64,000 nt of DNA from Cellulosilyticum sp. I15G10I2 (GTDB lineage: Bacteria; Bacillota; Clostridia; Lachnospirales; Cellulosilyticaceae), in assembly GCF_900095725.1 (NCBI RefSeq), contig NZ_FMMP01000006.1:620001-684000 (forward strand), written 5' to 3'. The notes beneath the pieces are model-generated. The model saw only the letters and a list, made by a program, of their open reading frames with translations, had not been told where the DNA came from and searched no databases. The translations under genes were made by a program, and so were the position numbers. Positions 18,247 through 26,540 of the stretch are shown one piece after another (positions within the stretch are counted from its first letter, which is position 1; every line of letters begins with the position of its first letter).

Positions 18247-19737
18247 TTATTCTTCGATGTCGCTGGCAATTTCATCCATATTCATTTCATAATTCTTGAT
18301 GGATTTCTCAGTATTTATAGTGTTACTACTCATAGCTTTTGTACCAATAATGCCTGCAATAAAACTTTTAATGTCAATACCAAGAGCATCAGTTAAGCTA
18401 TCCGTAATTTGAGTAGCAGATTTTGTGATATCTCCTACTAACCTTGTGGTATTACCCTCGCCGTACATTGTAATCTTATCGACTTTTTCAAGTGGTTTTG
18501 CAACGTTTGCAGCAATTTCAGGAAGAACTTTAAAGTACATTTCAAGTACAGCAGCCTCTTGCATTTTTTGCATCGCTTCAGCTTTTTTATCAATACCTTC
18601 AGCTTCTGCAAGTCCTTTAGCTCTAATACCATCAGCTTCAGCCAGTGCTACAGCTTTAATACCTATTGCCTCTTCTTCTTTTGCTACTCTTTCGGCCTCT
18701 GCTTTTGCCTTTAATGCTTCTGCCTGCTGAAGAGCTTCAAATTTTTCAGCTTCCGCTTTTTTCTGTCTTTCATAGAGGTTAGCGTCAGCTTGCTGTTGTT
18801 TAGCATAACGATCAGCTTCCGCTTTTTTCTTAATTTCAGCTTCCAGAGTTTTTTCTTTAATCTGTACTTCTCTTTCTTTCAGCTCTATTTCTTTTTCTTG
18901 TTTTGCAAGATTAGCATTAGCTGATGTGATTTCCATAGTTTTTCGTTGCTCTTCTTTTTGGATATCATAAGCCATATCTGCTTCAGCTTTTTTAATGTCC
19001 TCTGTTTTCTTAAGTTCAGCTTTTTTTATGGCTAACTGATTTTGTTTAATAGCAATCTCTTGGTCAGCAGAAACTTTTGCATCGTTAGATTCCTTATCAG
19101 CCATTGCTTGTGCCATATTTACATCTCTTTCAGATTCAGCTCTAACGATAGCTGCATTCTTCTTAATTTTAGTTGTATTATCTATCCCTAGGTCTTCAAT
19201 AATACCATTTTTATCAGAAAAGTTTTGAACATTAAAGGATACAATTTCAATACCCATTTTTCGCATATCGGGTACTGCGTTTTCTTGTACCTTTTTGGCG
19301 AACTCTTGCCTGTCTGAAATCATGTTTTCAAGCGTCATTGTTCCAACGATTTCACGGATATTTCCTTCTAGAACATCTGTTACCATATCTACTATGTATT
19401 GTTCTTTTTGATTTAGAAAGTTTTCGGCAGCCAGTTTAATAAGTGCTGGATCTGATGAGATCTTTACTGTAACTACTGCATCAACATTAACATTAATAAA
19501 CTCGTTAGTAGGTACAGATTCACGGGTTTTTACATCAATCTTCATGATTTTAAGCGTAAGCCTGTCTTTTCTTTCAAGGAAGGGGATTTTAATTGCAGCT
19601 TTTCCAATAACAATTTTTGCTGTTTTCTTTAACCCGGAAATAAGAATGGCTTCATCAGGACTAGCTTTTACATAGCCACTCATAATAATGACAAAAAATA
19701 ATAATACACCTACTGCAATAATACCATATAACATCAT
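18247..19737 (-). CDS. floT: Flotillin-like SPFH-domain membrane protein
   Basis: A 496-residue protein that organises membrane microdomains. Residues 1-20 form one membrane anchor (GIIAVGVLLFFVIIMSGYV), followed by an SPFH/band 7 domain to about 190 (RESVPTNEFINVNVDAVVTV and REIVGTMTLENMISDRQEFA). From about 190 to 370 there is a long coiled coil with repeated Ala-Glu-Ala-Lys segments, and the tail contains a predicted second helix region with TDSLTDALGIDIKSF. This is the FloT/YuaG architecture. AAGGAG precedes ATG 19737. No NfeD-type partner gene is adjacent, unlike the Bacillus yuaFG pair. Confidence 0.92.
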   Translation of the reverse strand: MMLYGIIAVGVLLFFVIIMSGYVKASPDEAILISGLKKTAKIVIGKAAIKIPFLERKDRLTLKIMKIDVKTRESVPTNEFINVNVDAVVTVKISSDPALIKLAAENFLNQKEQYIVDMVTDVLEGNIREIVGTMTLENMISDRQEFAKKVQENAVPDMRKMGIEIVSFNVQNFSDKNGIIEDLGIDNTTKIKKNAAIVRAESERDVNMAQAMADKESNDAKVSADQEIAIKQNQLAIKKAELKKTEDIKKAEADMAYDIQKEEQRKTMEITSANANLAKQEKEIELKEREVQIKEKTLEAEIKKKAEADRYAKQQQADANLYERQKKAEAEKFEALQQAEALKAKAEAERVAKEEEAIGIKAVALAEADGIRAKGLAEAEGIDKKAEAMQKMQEAAVLEMYFKVLPEIAANVAKPLEKVDKITMYGEGNTTRLVGDITKSATQITDSLTDALGIDIKSFIAGIIGTKAMSSNTINTEKSIKNYEMNMDEIASDIEE

Positions 19738-19906
19738 AATTTATCTCTCCTTAAATAACTTATTTAACAGAAATTGATACTTCATATCTTTATATTTTGC
19801 TCCTTTCCTGTTTTTTAATTAGTTGATAATTTCATTATAACATAAAATATAAGTTATATAACAAATATTTGGAAATATCATACATTAAAATATTTAAATT
19901 TAAAAT

Positions 19907-19936
19907 TTGAACTTCATAGTTAAAGTATTATATAAT
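19907..19936 (+). promoter_or_regulatory. Predicted sigma-A promoter of the tyrosine recombinase gene
   Basis: TTGAAC (19907-19912) and TATAAT (19931-19936) are 18 bases apart, giving a leader of about 65 bases before ATG 20007. Confidence 0.5.
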
Positions 19937-20006
19937 GTATTTAGATAAGGTGCGATATTAATCTAAAGAAGGATTACTGAAGGCAATCTAAAAGGAAGTG
20001 AAGCAT

Positions 20007-21065
20007 ATGTCCAGTTATCAAGAAAATAGAAAGAAGTATATAACCATTAAAACAAGAGAATTATTAAAAGAACTCCCCTCTTTTATCTTTGACTTTTTTA
20101 GAGGGATTGAACATACCTCAAGTGTTAATACAAGGCTTGCCTATGCCTATGACCTGCGTATTTTCTTTGAATATCTGCATAAAAATGTAGAAGTATTTAT
20201 GGGCCTCTCTTCTATTACTGAAATCACATTAGAATCGCTAGATGATGTATCGCCAAGAGATATAGAGATGTTTTTAGAATATCTTTCATATTATGAAAAA
20301 ACACTTAATGATCAGCATGCAATATATTATCAAAATGGCCAAAATGGCAAGGCTAGAAAACTTGCATCGCTCAAAACACTTTACCATTATTTCTATAGGC
20401 AAGAACGCATTAAACGTAATCCCACCTCTATTGTGGATATGCCTAGAATATATGAAAAGCCAATTATAAAATTAGAAATTGATGAAGTTGCTAGATTACT
20501 AGATATTGTTGAATCTGGAGAAGCACTTACTGAAAAACAAAAAATATATCATCGTTTTACTAAAAAAAGAGATTTAGCCATTATAGCTATGCTTTTGGGA
20601 ACTGGTATTCGTGTTTCAGAATGTGTAGGGCTTAACTTAGAAGATATTGACTTTAATTATAATGGTATAAAAATCACACGCAAAGGTGGTAATGAAACTA
20701 TTGTATATTTTAGCACTGAAGTTGAAGAGATTTTAAGAGACTATATTGAAGAAAGAAATATAAAAGAATGTAAGACTGTGGACCACCCTCTCTTCTTATC
20801 TATGCAAGGTAAGAGAATTTCTGTAAGGACCGTACAGCTACTAGTTAAAAAATATAGTGCACTGGTTACCAGCCTCAAAAAGATTACGCCGCATAAGTTA
20901 AGATCTACATATGGCACGCAGCTTTATCAGGAAACAGGGGATATTTACTTAGTAGCTGATGTTCTAGGCCATAAAGACGTTAATACCACTAAAAAACATT
21001 ATGCTAAAATGGATGATGAAAGAAGACGCAAAGCTGCATCAATTATTAAGCTTAGAGAAACTTAA
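20007..21065 (+). CDS. Tyrosine recombinase, XerC/XerD-like
   Basis: A 352-residue site-specific recombinase. The N-terminal core-binding domain spans about 10-140 (SVNTRLAYAYDLRIFFEYL), and the catalytic domain contains GTGIRVSECVGLNLEDID with the first Arg, HKLRSTYGTQLYQ with His-x-x-Arg, LGHKDVNTTKKHYAK with the second His and the nucleophilic Tyr. It is longer than XerC/D (about 300 residues) because of spacing in both domains. No att-like repeats or cargo genes flank it and it precedes lexA, so it looks like a resident recombinase rather than a phage integrase. ATG 20007 is chosen because AAAGGAAGTG lies just upstream and the GTG at 19998 is inside that site. Confidence 0.87.
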   Translation: MSSYQENRKKYITIKTRELLKELPSFIFDFFRGIEHTSSVNTRLAYAYDLRIFFEYLHKNVEVFMGLSSITEITLESLDDVSPRDIEMFLEYLSYYEKTLNDQHAIYYQNGQNGKARKLASLKTLYHYFYRQERIKRNPTSIVDMPRIYEKPIIKLEIDEVARLLDIVESGEALTEKQKIYHRFTKKRDLAIIAMLLGTGIRVSECVGLNLEDIDFNYNGIKITRKGGNETIVYFSTEVEEILRDYIEERNIKECKTVDHPLFLSMQGKRISVRTVQLLVKKYSALVTSLKKITPHKLRSTYGTQLYQETGDIYLVADVLGHKDVNTTKKHYAKMDDERRRKAASIIKLRET

Positions 21066-21068
21066 AAA

Positions 21069-21080
21069 GAACACATGTTT
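21069..21080. promoter_or_regulatory. LexA (SOS) box upstream of lexA
   Basis: GAACACATGTTT matches the Firmicute LexA consensus GAAC-N4-GTTY. It overlaps the -35 element of the lexA promoter, as expected for autorepression. Confidence 0.75.
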
Positions 21081-21107
21081 GCTTATTTGATTGAAACATG
21101 CTATAAT
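21079..21107 (+). promoter_or_regulatory. lexA promoter
   Basis: TTGCTT (21079-21084), a 17-base spacer and a perfect TATAAT (21102-21107) lie 32 bases before the lexA ATG. Confidence 0.75.
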
Positions 21108-21138
21108 ATGGCTATCTTATAGGAGTTAGAGGGATATC

Positions 21139-21750
21139 ATGGATACTACACTTACCAATAAACAAGAGCAAATATTAAATTACATCAAGCAAGTCTTACG
21201 GGATAAAGGTTATCCGCCTTCAGTGAGAGAAATTTGTACTGCTGTAGAACTAAGCTCTACTTCTACTGTACACAGCCATTTAAATACGCTTGAGAAAAAA
21301 GGTTTTATTAGAAGAGATCCTACAAAACCAAGAACCATAGAGATACTTGATGAAGAGCATGATTGGATTATGGATCATGTAAGTGCTGTTCCGGTTATCG
21401 GTAAGGTTACAGCAGGAGAACCTATTCTAGCTATAGAGAATATAGAAGAATATTTTCCGCTTCCTAATCATATGGCACGTAATGAAGATATCTATATGCT
21501 TAAAGTATCTGGAACAAGTATGATTAATGCAGGAATACTAGATGGCGATCAGATTATCGTAAAACAACAAGACAGTGCGCATAATGGAGATATAGTAGTA
21601 GCGCTATTAGACGACGATGTTACAGTTAAGCGGTTTTTTAAAGAAAAAGACTGTGTGCGTCTTCAGCCTGAAAATGACACGATGTCACCTATATATATCA
21701 ATAAAGTTAAAATATTAGGAAAAGTAATAGGACTTTTTAGAGAATTTTAA
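21139..21750 (+). CDS. lexA: LexA SOS-response repressor
   Basis: A 203-residue repressor. The N-terminal winged helix includes [20 protein letters not shown], and the C-terminal S24 peptidase-like domain has the self-cleavage bond Ala92-Gly93 (TAGEP), the nucleophile Ser127 (SGTSM) and the general base Lys164 (VTVKRFF). RecA filaments trigger self-cleavage and derepression of SOS genes. A LexA box overlaps its own promoter. In Bacillus lexA lies near ynbB and hfq; here it is separated from ynbB by the convergent nadE. Confidence 0.97.
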   Translation: MDTTLTNKQEQILNYIKQVLRDKGYPPSVREICTAVELSSTSTVHSHLNTLEKKGFIRRDPTKPRTIEILDEEHDWIMDHVSAVPVIGKVTAGEPILAIENIEEYFPLPNHMARNEDIYMLKVSGTSMINAGILDGDQIIVKQQDSAHNGDIVVALLDDDVTVKRFFKEKDCVRLQPENDTMSPIYINKVKILGKVIGLFREF

Positions 21751-21778
21751 GCAGATATTATTATAATGTCTGCTTTTG
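21749..21778 (+). terminator. Intrinsic terminator of lexA
   Basis: AAGCAGATATTA pairs with the following TAATGTCTGCTT (one G-U pair), then TTTGTGTT. It starts at the lexA stop codon. Confidence 0.65.
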
Positions 21779-21859
21779 TGTTATATTATTGTAAGATAGA
21801 TATGTAATTATATTTTTAGATAATTAAAATTGATAGTACAAAAGATAGGAGCTTATAGG

Positions 21860-23803
21860 ATGTCATATCATTTTTTAAAGGTGTGTGCAGCTACACCACA
21901 ATTACTGGTTGGAGACTGTAAATATAATACAGAGCAAATAATAGATTGTATGAAACAATCAAGCGGACACCGTGCAAGCCTTACACTTTTTCCAGAACTT
22001 TGCATGACTGGTTATAGCTGCGGTGACTTGTTCTTTCAAACTACTCTATTAGAAGAGACGGAAAAAAACATTACACTTATATTAGAAGAATCTAAAGCAC
22101 ACGAGCAGATTTTTATAATAGGAGCAGCGATCCCTCACGAGGGTAATTTATATAATACGGCTATTGTAATCCTTAAAGGGAAAATATTGGGAATTATTCC
22201 TAAGACCTATCTGCCTAATTATAATGAGTTTTATGAAAAACGTTGGTTTCATTCAGCGCATGATATGATTAGTACAACAATTACTTATTGTGGATTTACT
22301 GTGCCTTTTTCGCCGTATATTTTATTTGAAGCTAGTAATATACCTTATTTGACTTTAGCAGCGGAGGTTTGCGAAGATTTATGGGCTGTTGTTTCACCAA
22401 GTCTGTATCATGCATTAGCAGGTGCAAATATCATTGTTAATCCTTCAGCGAGTAATGAAATTGTTGGCAAAGATATCTATAGAAGAAGACTTATTGCTCA
22501 GCAGTCTGCAAGAACAATGTCCGCATATATATATACTTCTTCAGGAATAAGTGAGTCAACAACAGATCTTGCCTTTAGCGGGCACAAGCTTATTTATGAA
22601 AATGGTAATAAGATAGCAGAATCCGAACTTTTTGAAAGAGGTAATGCGCTTTTATTTGGTATTATAGATCTTGAAAGAATCTTTATAGAGAGAATTAAGC
22701 AAAATAACTTCAAACACTCCTCTATCGTTCGGAACTTAGAGTATCAGACTGTAAACTTTGAACTGACTCCTCTAGAATTTGAATGGGAAAGATTTATTGA
22801 TCCACATCCATTTGTGCCTTCAGATGAAGCTGTAAGGACAGAACGCTGCAAGCACATCTTTAATATCCAGGCTAATGCACTTGCACGCAGAATGGAACAT
22901 ACAAGAAGTGAAAAACTTGTCATAGGAATATCAGGAGGGCTTGACTCTACCCTTGCACTTCTTGTGGCTATAAAAGCTATTCAAATCTTAGGACTTAATC
23001 CTTCTCAAATTTTAGGGGTAACTATGCCTGGATTTGGAACAAGTGACAGGACTTATAATAATGCTGTTAATCTGATGAAGTTATTAGGGATTACATTAAA
23101 AGAAATATCTATTGTAGAGTCAGTTAAACAACATTTAATGGATATTGAGCATGATATTAATATACACGATGTAACTTATGAAAACGCACAAGCAAGAGAA
23201 CGAACTCAGATCTTAATGGATTTATCTAATAAATATAATGGCATAGTTGTTGGGACCGGTGATTTATCAGAACTAGCTCTTGGATGGGCTACCTATAACG
23301 GGGATCACATGTCGATGTATGCAGTTAATTCCTCTATTCCTAAAACATTAGTAAGATATTTAGTAGAATATGCAGCCTACTATGAGAGTGAAGAAAGTAT
23401 TAAAGAAATTTTAATGGATATATTAGATACCCCTGTAAGTCCAGAACTCTTGCCAACTGATCATTCAGGTGGTATTGCACAAAAGACAGAAGATATTGTT
23501 GGACCCTACGAACTTCATGACTTTTATCTTTATAATATGCTGCGATTTGGGTTTAGTCCTTCTAAAATCTACTACTTAGCGCAGCAGGCCTTTAAAGATG
23601 TTTATGATGCACATACTATCTTAAAATGGCTTGAAATTTTCTACAGAAGATTTTTCAATCAGCAATTTAAGCGTTCTTGTTTACCGGATGGACCTAAAGT
23701 TGGGTCGATTTGTTTATCACCAAGAGGTGATTGGCGTATGCCTTCTGATGCAAGTAGCCGCATATGGTTAGATGAAATACAAACCCTAAAAGCTAACAAA
23801 TAA
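21860..23803 (+). CDS. nadE: Glutamine-hydrolysing NAD+ synthase
   Basis: A 647-residue two-domain enzyme that makes NAD+ from deamido-NAD using ammonia released from glutamine. The N-terminal nitrilase-type amidase (about 1-270) has the Glu in FPELCMTGYSCGD, the Lys in PKTYLPNYNEFYEKRWF and the Cys in AAEVCEDLW. The C-terminal synthetase has the ATP-pyrophosphatase loop GISGGLDSTLAL. It matches the long form found in Clostridia and actinobacteria. ATG 21860 follows GGAG by eight bases; an upstream in-frame TTG is unlikely. The last codons form part of a long terminator hairpin. Confidence 0.96.
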   Translation: MSYHFLKVCAATPQLLVGDCKYNTEQIIDCMKQSSGHRASLTLFPELCMTGYSCGDLFFQTTLLEETEKNITLILEESKAHEQIFIIGAAIPHEGNLYNTAIVILKGKILGIIPKTYLPNYNEFYEKRWFHSAHDMISTTITYCGFTVPFSPYILFEASNIPYLTLAAEVCEDLWAVVSPSLYHALAGANIIVNPSASNEIVGKDIYRRRLIAQQSARTMSAYIYTSSGISESTTDLAFSGHKLIYENGNKIAESELFERGNALLFGIIDLERIFIERIKQNNFKHSSIVRNLEYQTVNFELTPLEFEWERFIDPHPFVPSDEAVRTERCKHIFNIQANALARRMEHTRSEKLVIGISGGLDSTLALLVAIKAIQILGLNPSQILGVTMPGFGTSDRTYNNAVNLMKLLGITLKEISIVESVKQHLMDIEHDINIHDVTYENAQARERTQILMDLSNKYNGIVVGTGDLSELALGWATYNGDHMSMYAVNSSIPKTLVRYLVEYAAYYESEESIKEILMDILDTPVSPELLPTDHSGGIAQKTEDIVGPYELHDFYLYNMLRFGFSPSKIYYLAQQAFKDVYDAHTILKWLEIFYRRFFNQQFKRSCLPDGPKVGSICLSPRGDWRMPSDASSRIWLDEIQTLKANK

Positions 23804-23840
23804 GAGTAGGTCTAAGACCTACTCTTATTTGTTAGCTTTT
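23788..23840. terminator. Long perfect palindrome, bidirectional terminator of nadE and ynbB
   Basis: Arms 23788-23813 and 23815-23840 are perfectly complementary (26 bp). The left arm contains the last nadE codons and its stop. A-tract on the left and T-tract on the right suit termination from both convergent genes. Confidence 0.85.
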
Positions 23841-23860
23841 AAATATTTGCAGGACCCTCC

Positions 23861-25135
23861 TTATAATGAAACAAGTCCCTTATCTTTCATTGTTTGCAAA
23901 GCTTTCATTACCCCAAGTCTAGCGTGATAAAAGGTAAGTCCTCCTTGGAAAAACACAGTATAAGGCGGTTTAATAGGCGCATCAGCACTAAGTTCAATTG
24001 AAGCACCTTGGATGAAGGCGCCAGCAGCCATGATAACCGGTGAATCATAACCTGGCATATCCCACGGTTCAGGATTTACAAAGCTATCTACAGGAGCACC
24101 TTTTTGAATCCCTTGACAAAAAGCAATTACATTTTCAGGTGATTGCATATTAATAGCCTGAATAATATCACTTCGCTTTTCCAGTGAAGAAGGCATCACC
24201 TGAAAACCAAGTTTTTCAAAAATAGCAGCTGCAAAAACAGCACCTTTTAGCGCATTAGCAACGATTTCTGGAGCTAAAAATAGACCTTGTAGAACAGGTT
24301 GCGTAAGACCTAGTGTTGCCCCTACTTCTTTACCAAGACCAGGCGCTGTAAGCCGCATGGCCGCATTTTCAACATATTCTTCTTTTCCTACTATATAGCC
24401 CCCAATAGGTGCAAGACCTCCGCCGGGATTTTTTATAAGAGAGCCTACACATAGATCAGCACCTACTTCCGTAGGCTCTATAACATCTACAAATTCTCCA
24501 TAACAATTATCTACCATACAAATAACGTCTGGTTTAATAGCCTTTACAAATGTGATCAAATCTTTGATTTGTGCTATCGTAAGCGTTGGTCTGTAACTAT
24601 ATCCTTTGGACCTTTGAATGGTGATAAGTTTTGTTTTATGAGTAATAGCTTCTTTTATGCCATCATAATTAAAACTAAAATCTTCATTTAAATCCACTTG
24701 CTTATAAGCTATGCCATATTCTTTAAGACTACCATTTGTAGGTCTAATACCAATAACCCCTTCTAATGTATCATAAGGTTTACCAACTGGAGACAGAAGC
24801 TCATCGCCTGGTCTGAGGTTGCCAAATAAAGCAACAGTAAGCGCATGGGTACCTGATATAAGCTGAGGCCTTACAAGACCTGCTTCTGCTCTAAAAACAT
24901 CGGCATAAATTTGCTCTACTACCTCTCTTCCTAAATCATTATAACCATAACCAGTTGTCGCAGCAAAATGGGTATCACTTAATTTATTTTTCTGCATAGC
25001 ATGAAGTACTTTAGCACCATTAATATGCATAGCATTCTCAATATTTGACCATACCCCAGTAAGTTCTTTCTCAAGTTTTAAACAAAAGTTTTCAGTAACT
25101 GAATCTATTTTAAATAAGTTGTATAAATCACTCAT
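23861..25135 (-). CDS. ynbB: Methionine gamma-lyase-family PLP enzyme (YnbB, 'aluminium resistance' family)
   Basis: A 424-residue fold-type I PLP protein of the family Met_gamma_lyase/YnbB. Visible segments include the N-terminal HFAATTGYGYNDLGREVVEQ, FRAEAGLVRPQLISGTHAL, and GSLIKNPGGGLAPIGGYIVG, whose Lys is the likely cofactor-binding residue. The family is conserved next to hfq in Firmicutes, but the reaction in vivo is unclear; the 'aluminium resistance' name is historical. It lies 59 bases downstream of hfq on the same strand with a hairpin between them. Confidence 0.88.
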   Translation of the reverse strand: MSDLYNLFKIDSVTENFCLKLEKELTGVWSNIENAMHINGAKVLHAMQKNKLSDTHFAATTGYGYNDLGREVVEQIYADVFRAEAGLVRPQLISGTHALTVALFGNLRPGDELLSPVGKPYDTLEGVIGIRPTNGSLKEYGIAYKQVDLNEDFSFNYDGIKEAITHKTKLITIQRSKGYSYRPTLTIAQIKDLITFVKAIKPDVICMVDNCYGEFVDVIEPTEVGADLCVGSLIKNPGGGLAPIGGYIVGKEEYVENAAMRLTAPGLGKEVGATLGLTQPVLQGLFLAPEIVANALKGAVFAAAIFEKLGFQVMPSSLEKRSDIIQAINMQSPENVIAFCQGIQKGAPVDSFVNPEPWDMPGYDSPVIMAAGAFIQGASIELSADAPIKPPYTVFFQGGLTFYHARLGVMKALQTMKDKGLVSL

Positions 25136-25163
25136 TACTACTCTCCTTATTTTTTGTCAATGA

Positions 25164-25191
25164 ATAAGCCCTCTTAAGGAAGAGGGCTTAT
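25164..25191 (-). terminator. Hairpin after hfq
   Basis: ATAAGCCCTCTT (25164-25175) pairs with AAGAGGGCTTAT (25180-25191) around AAGG, four bases past the hfq stop. The following minus-strand bases are not T-rich, so termination may be partial. Confidence 0.55.
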
Positions 25192-25194
25192 AGT

Positions 25195-25425
25195 TTATTC
25201 GGCTGATGTATTTAAACTCACTATTTTAGCTGGTATAAGTGTTGATATTGCATGCTTATATATCATTTGCTGCTTGCCTTCACTTTCTAAAATAACTACA
25301 AAGTTATCAAATCCTTTTATAGTTCCTTTTAATTGAAAACCATTTGTTAGAAATACTGTAATGGCTACTTTATCTTTTCTAAGTTGATTTAACATAACAT
25401 CTTGTAAGTTGATTGCTTTACTCAT
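25195..25425 (-). CDS. hfq: RNA chaperone Hfq
   Basis: A 76-residue Sm-like protein that forms hexamers and helps small RNAs pair with mRNA. The Sm1 motif is visible as [20 protein letters not shown] and [17 protein letters not shown], and the Sm2 motif as [11 protein letters not shown], the clostridial equivalent of YKHAIST. The C-terminal tail is short, as in Gram-positive Hfq. It lies after miaA in the conserved miaA-hfq order, with a 149-base gap. Confidence 0.97.
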   Translation of the reverse strand: MSKAINLQDVMLNQLRKDKVAITVFLTNGFQLKGTIKGFDNFVVILESEGKQQMIYKHAISTLIPAKIVSLNTSAE

Positions 25426-25574
25426 TATTATCTTTCCCCTCCTAAAGGCTGTGTTAAGTTGATATTATTGTATATTATATTTTTTGGCTTGTCTACCTTA
25501 TTGTTAAAATTTTCTAATGAGACATTGTAATTATGGCCAATAAGCTTGAAATATATACTTTAAGTTCTTATTTT

Positions 25575-26525
25575 TTAGCAGTATTTTTCTAAATAAGTGC
25601 ACATTTTATGAACGATAAGATCACTCCTAAACTGATACTTATCTACTTCAATAAAAATAGGGTCTGCTTGATGCTTAAACCAAGTCAGCTGTCTTTTAGC
25701 ATAATGTCTTGTATTTTGTTTCAGCTTACTGATACATGTGTCTAAAGAAGCTTCACCTTTAAAATAAGGAAAAAACTCTTTATAGCCTATAGCTTTCATA
25801 GAAGTAAGGTCTTCACTATATCCTTTATCAAAAAAGGTTTGTACTTCTCTTATAAGCCCCTCTTCTACCATTTTTTCGACTCGTTCGTTAATACGGTGAT
25901 AAAGCAAGTCTCTTTCCATCGTAAGCGCAAAAAAAGTATAATCATAAGGTGATACGTTTTCTGTCCTTTTGACCTTTTCAGCTTCATTATGAAAAGAAAT
26001 AGGCATATGTGTCTGATGATAATATTCTAATGCACGGATGACCCTTTTAACATTATTAGGATGAATAGCAGCTGCGCTGACAGGATCTACAGTATAGAGT
26101 CTATCATGTAAAAAGTCAGCACCCTTTTTGGCTGCGAGTTCTAGAAGTTCACTTCTATAAGCTGAATCAGCCTTTGTTTCATCAAAGTGTGTATCATACA
26201 AAATGGCATTAATATAAAATCCTGTCCCACCCACTAAAATGGGGATTTTACCTTTTGAATAAATCAGATTTATATAATAGTTGACACGCTCTTTAAACCA
26301 AGCAACACTACAAGATTCATTGGGTGAGAGTTCATCGATCATATAATGCGGGATATCCTGCATTTCTTCATCTTTAACTTTAGCGGTTCCAATATCCATT
26401 CCTGTGTAAATCTGCATCGAGTCGGCAGATATAATTTCACCATTAATATGTTGTGCAAGAAGCACACTGGTTCCTGTCTTGCCAGATGCAGTAGGACCAG
26501 CAATTAAAATGAGAGGTTTTTTCAT
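25575..26525 (-). CDS. miaA: tRNA dimethylallyltransferase
   Basis: Adds a dimethylallyl group to A37 of tRNAs reading U-starting codons. The P-loop IAGPTASGKTGTSVLL is at residues 7-22, followed by EIISADSMQIYTGMDIGTAK, IPILVGGTGFYINAIL and the C-terminal KQNTRHYAKRQLTWFKH, all family hallmarks. The 316-residue length is normal. The product is the substrate for MiaB, encoded upstream in the same block at 31093-32505. It follows mutL by 15 bases. Confidence 0.97.
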   Translation of the reverse strand: MKKPLILIAGPTASGKTGTSVLLAQHINGEIISADSMQIYTGMDIGTAKVKDEEMQDIPHYMIDELSPNESCSVAWFKERVNYYINLIYSKGKIPILVGGTGFYINAILYDTHFDETKADSAYRSELLELAAKKGADFLHDRLYTVDPVSAAAIHPNNVKRVIRALEYYHQTHMPISFHNEAEKVKRTENVSPYDYTFFALTMERDLLYHRINERVEKMVEEGLIREVQTFFDKGYSEDLTSMKAIGYKEFFPYFKGEASLDTCISKLKQNTRHYAKRQLTWFKHQADPIFIEVDKYQFRSDLIVHKMCTYLEKYC

Positions 26526-26540
26526 TTGATCACCTTTTTA

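Noticed and set aside
18425-18730. 101-codon frame antisense to flotillin
   Set aside because: An Ala/Ser-rich shadow of the coiled-coil repeat; the flotillin frame is intact.
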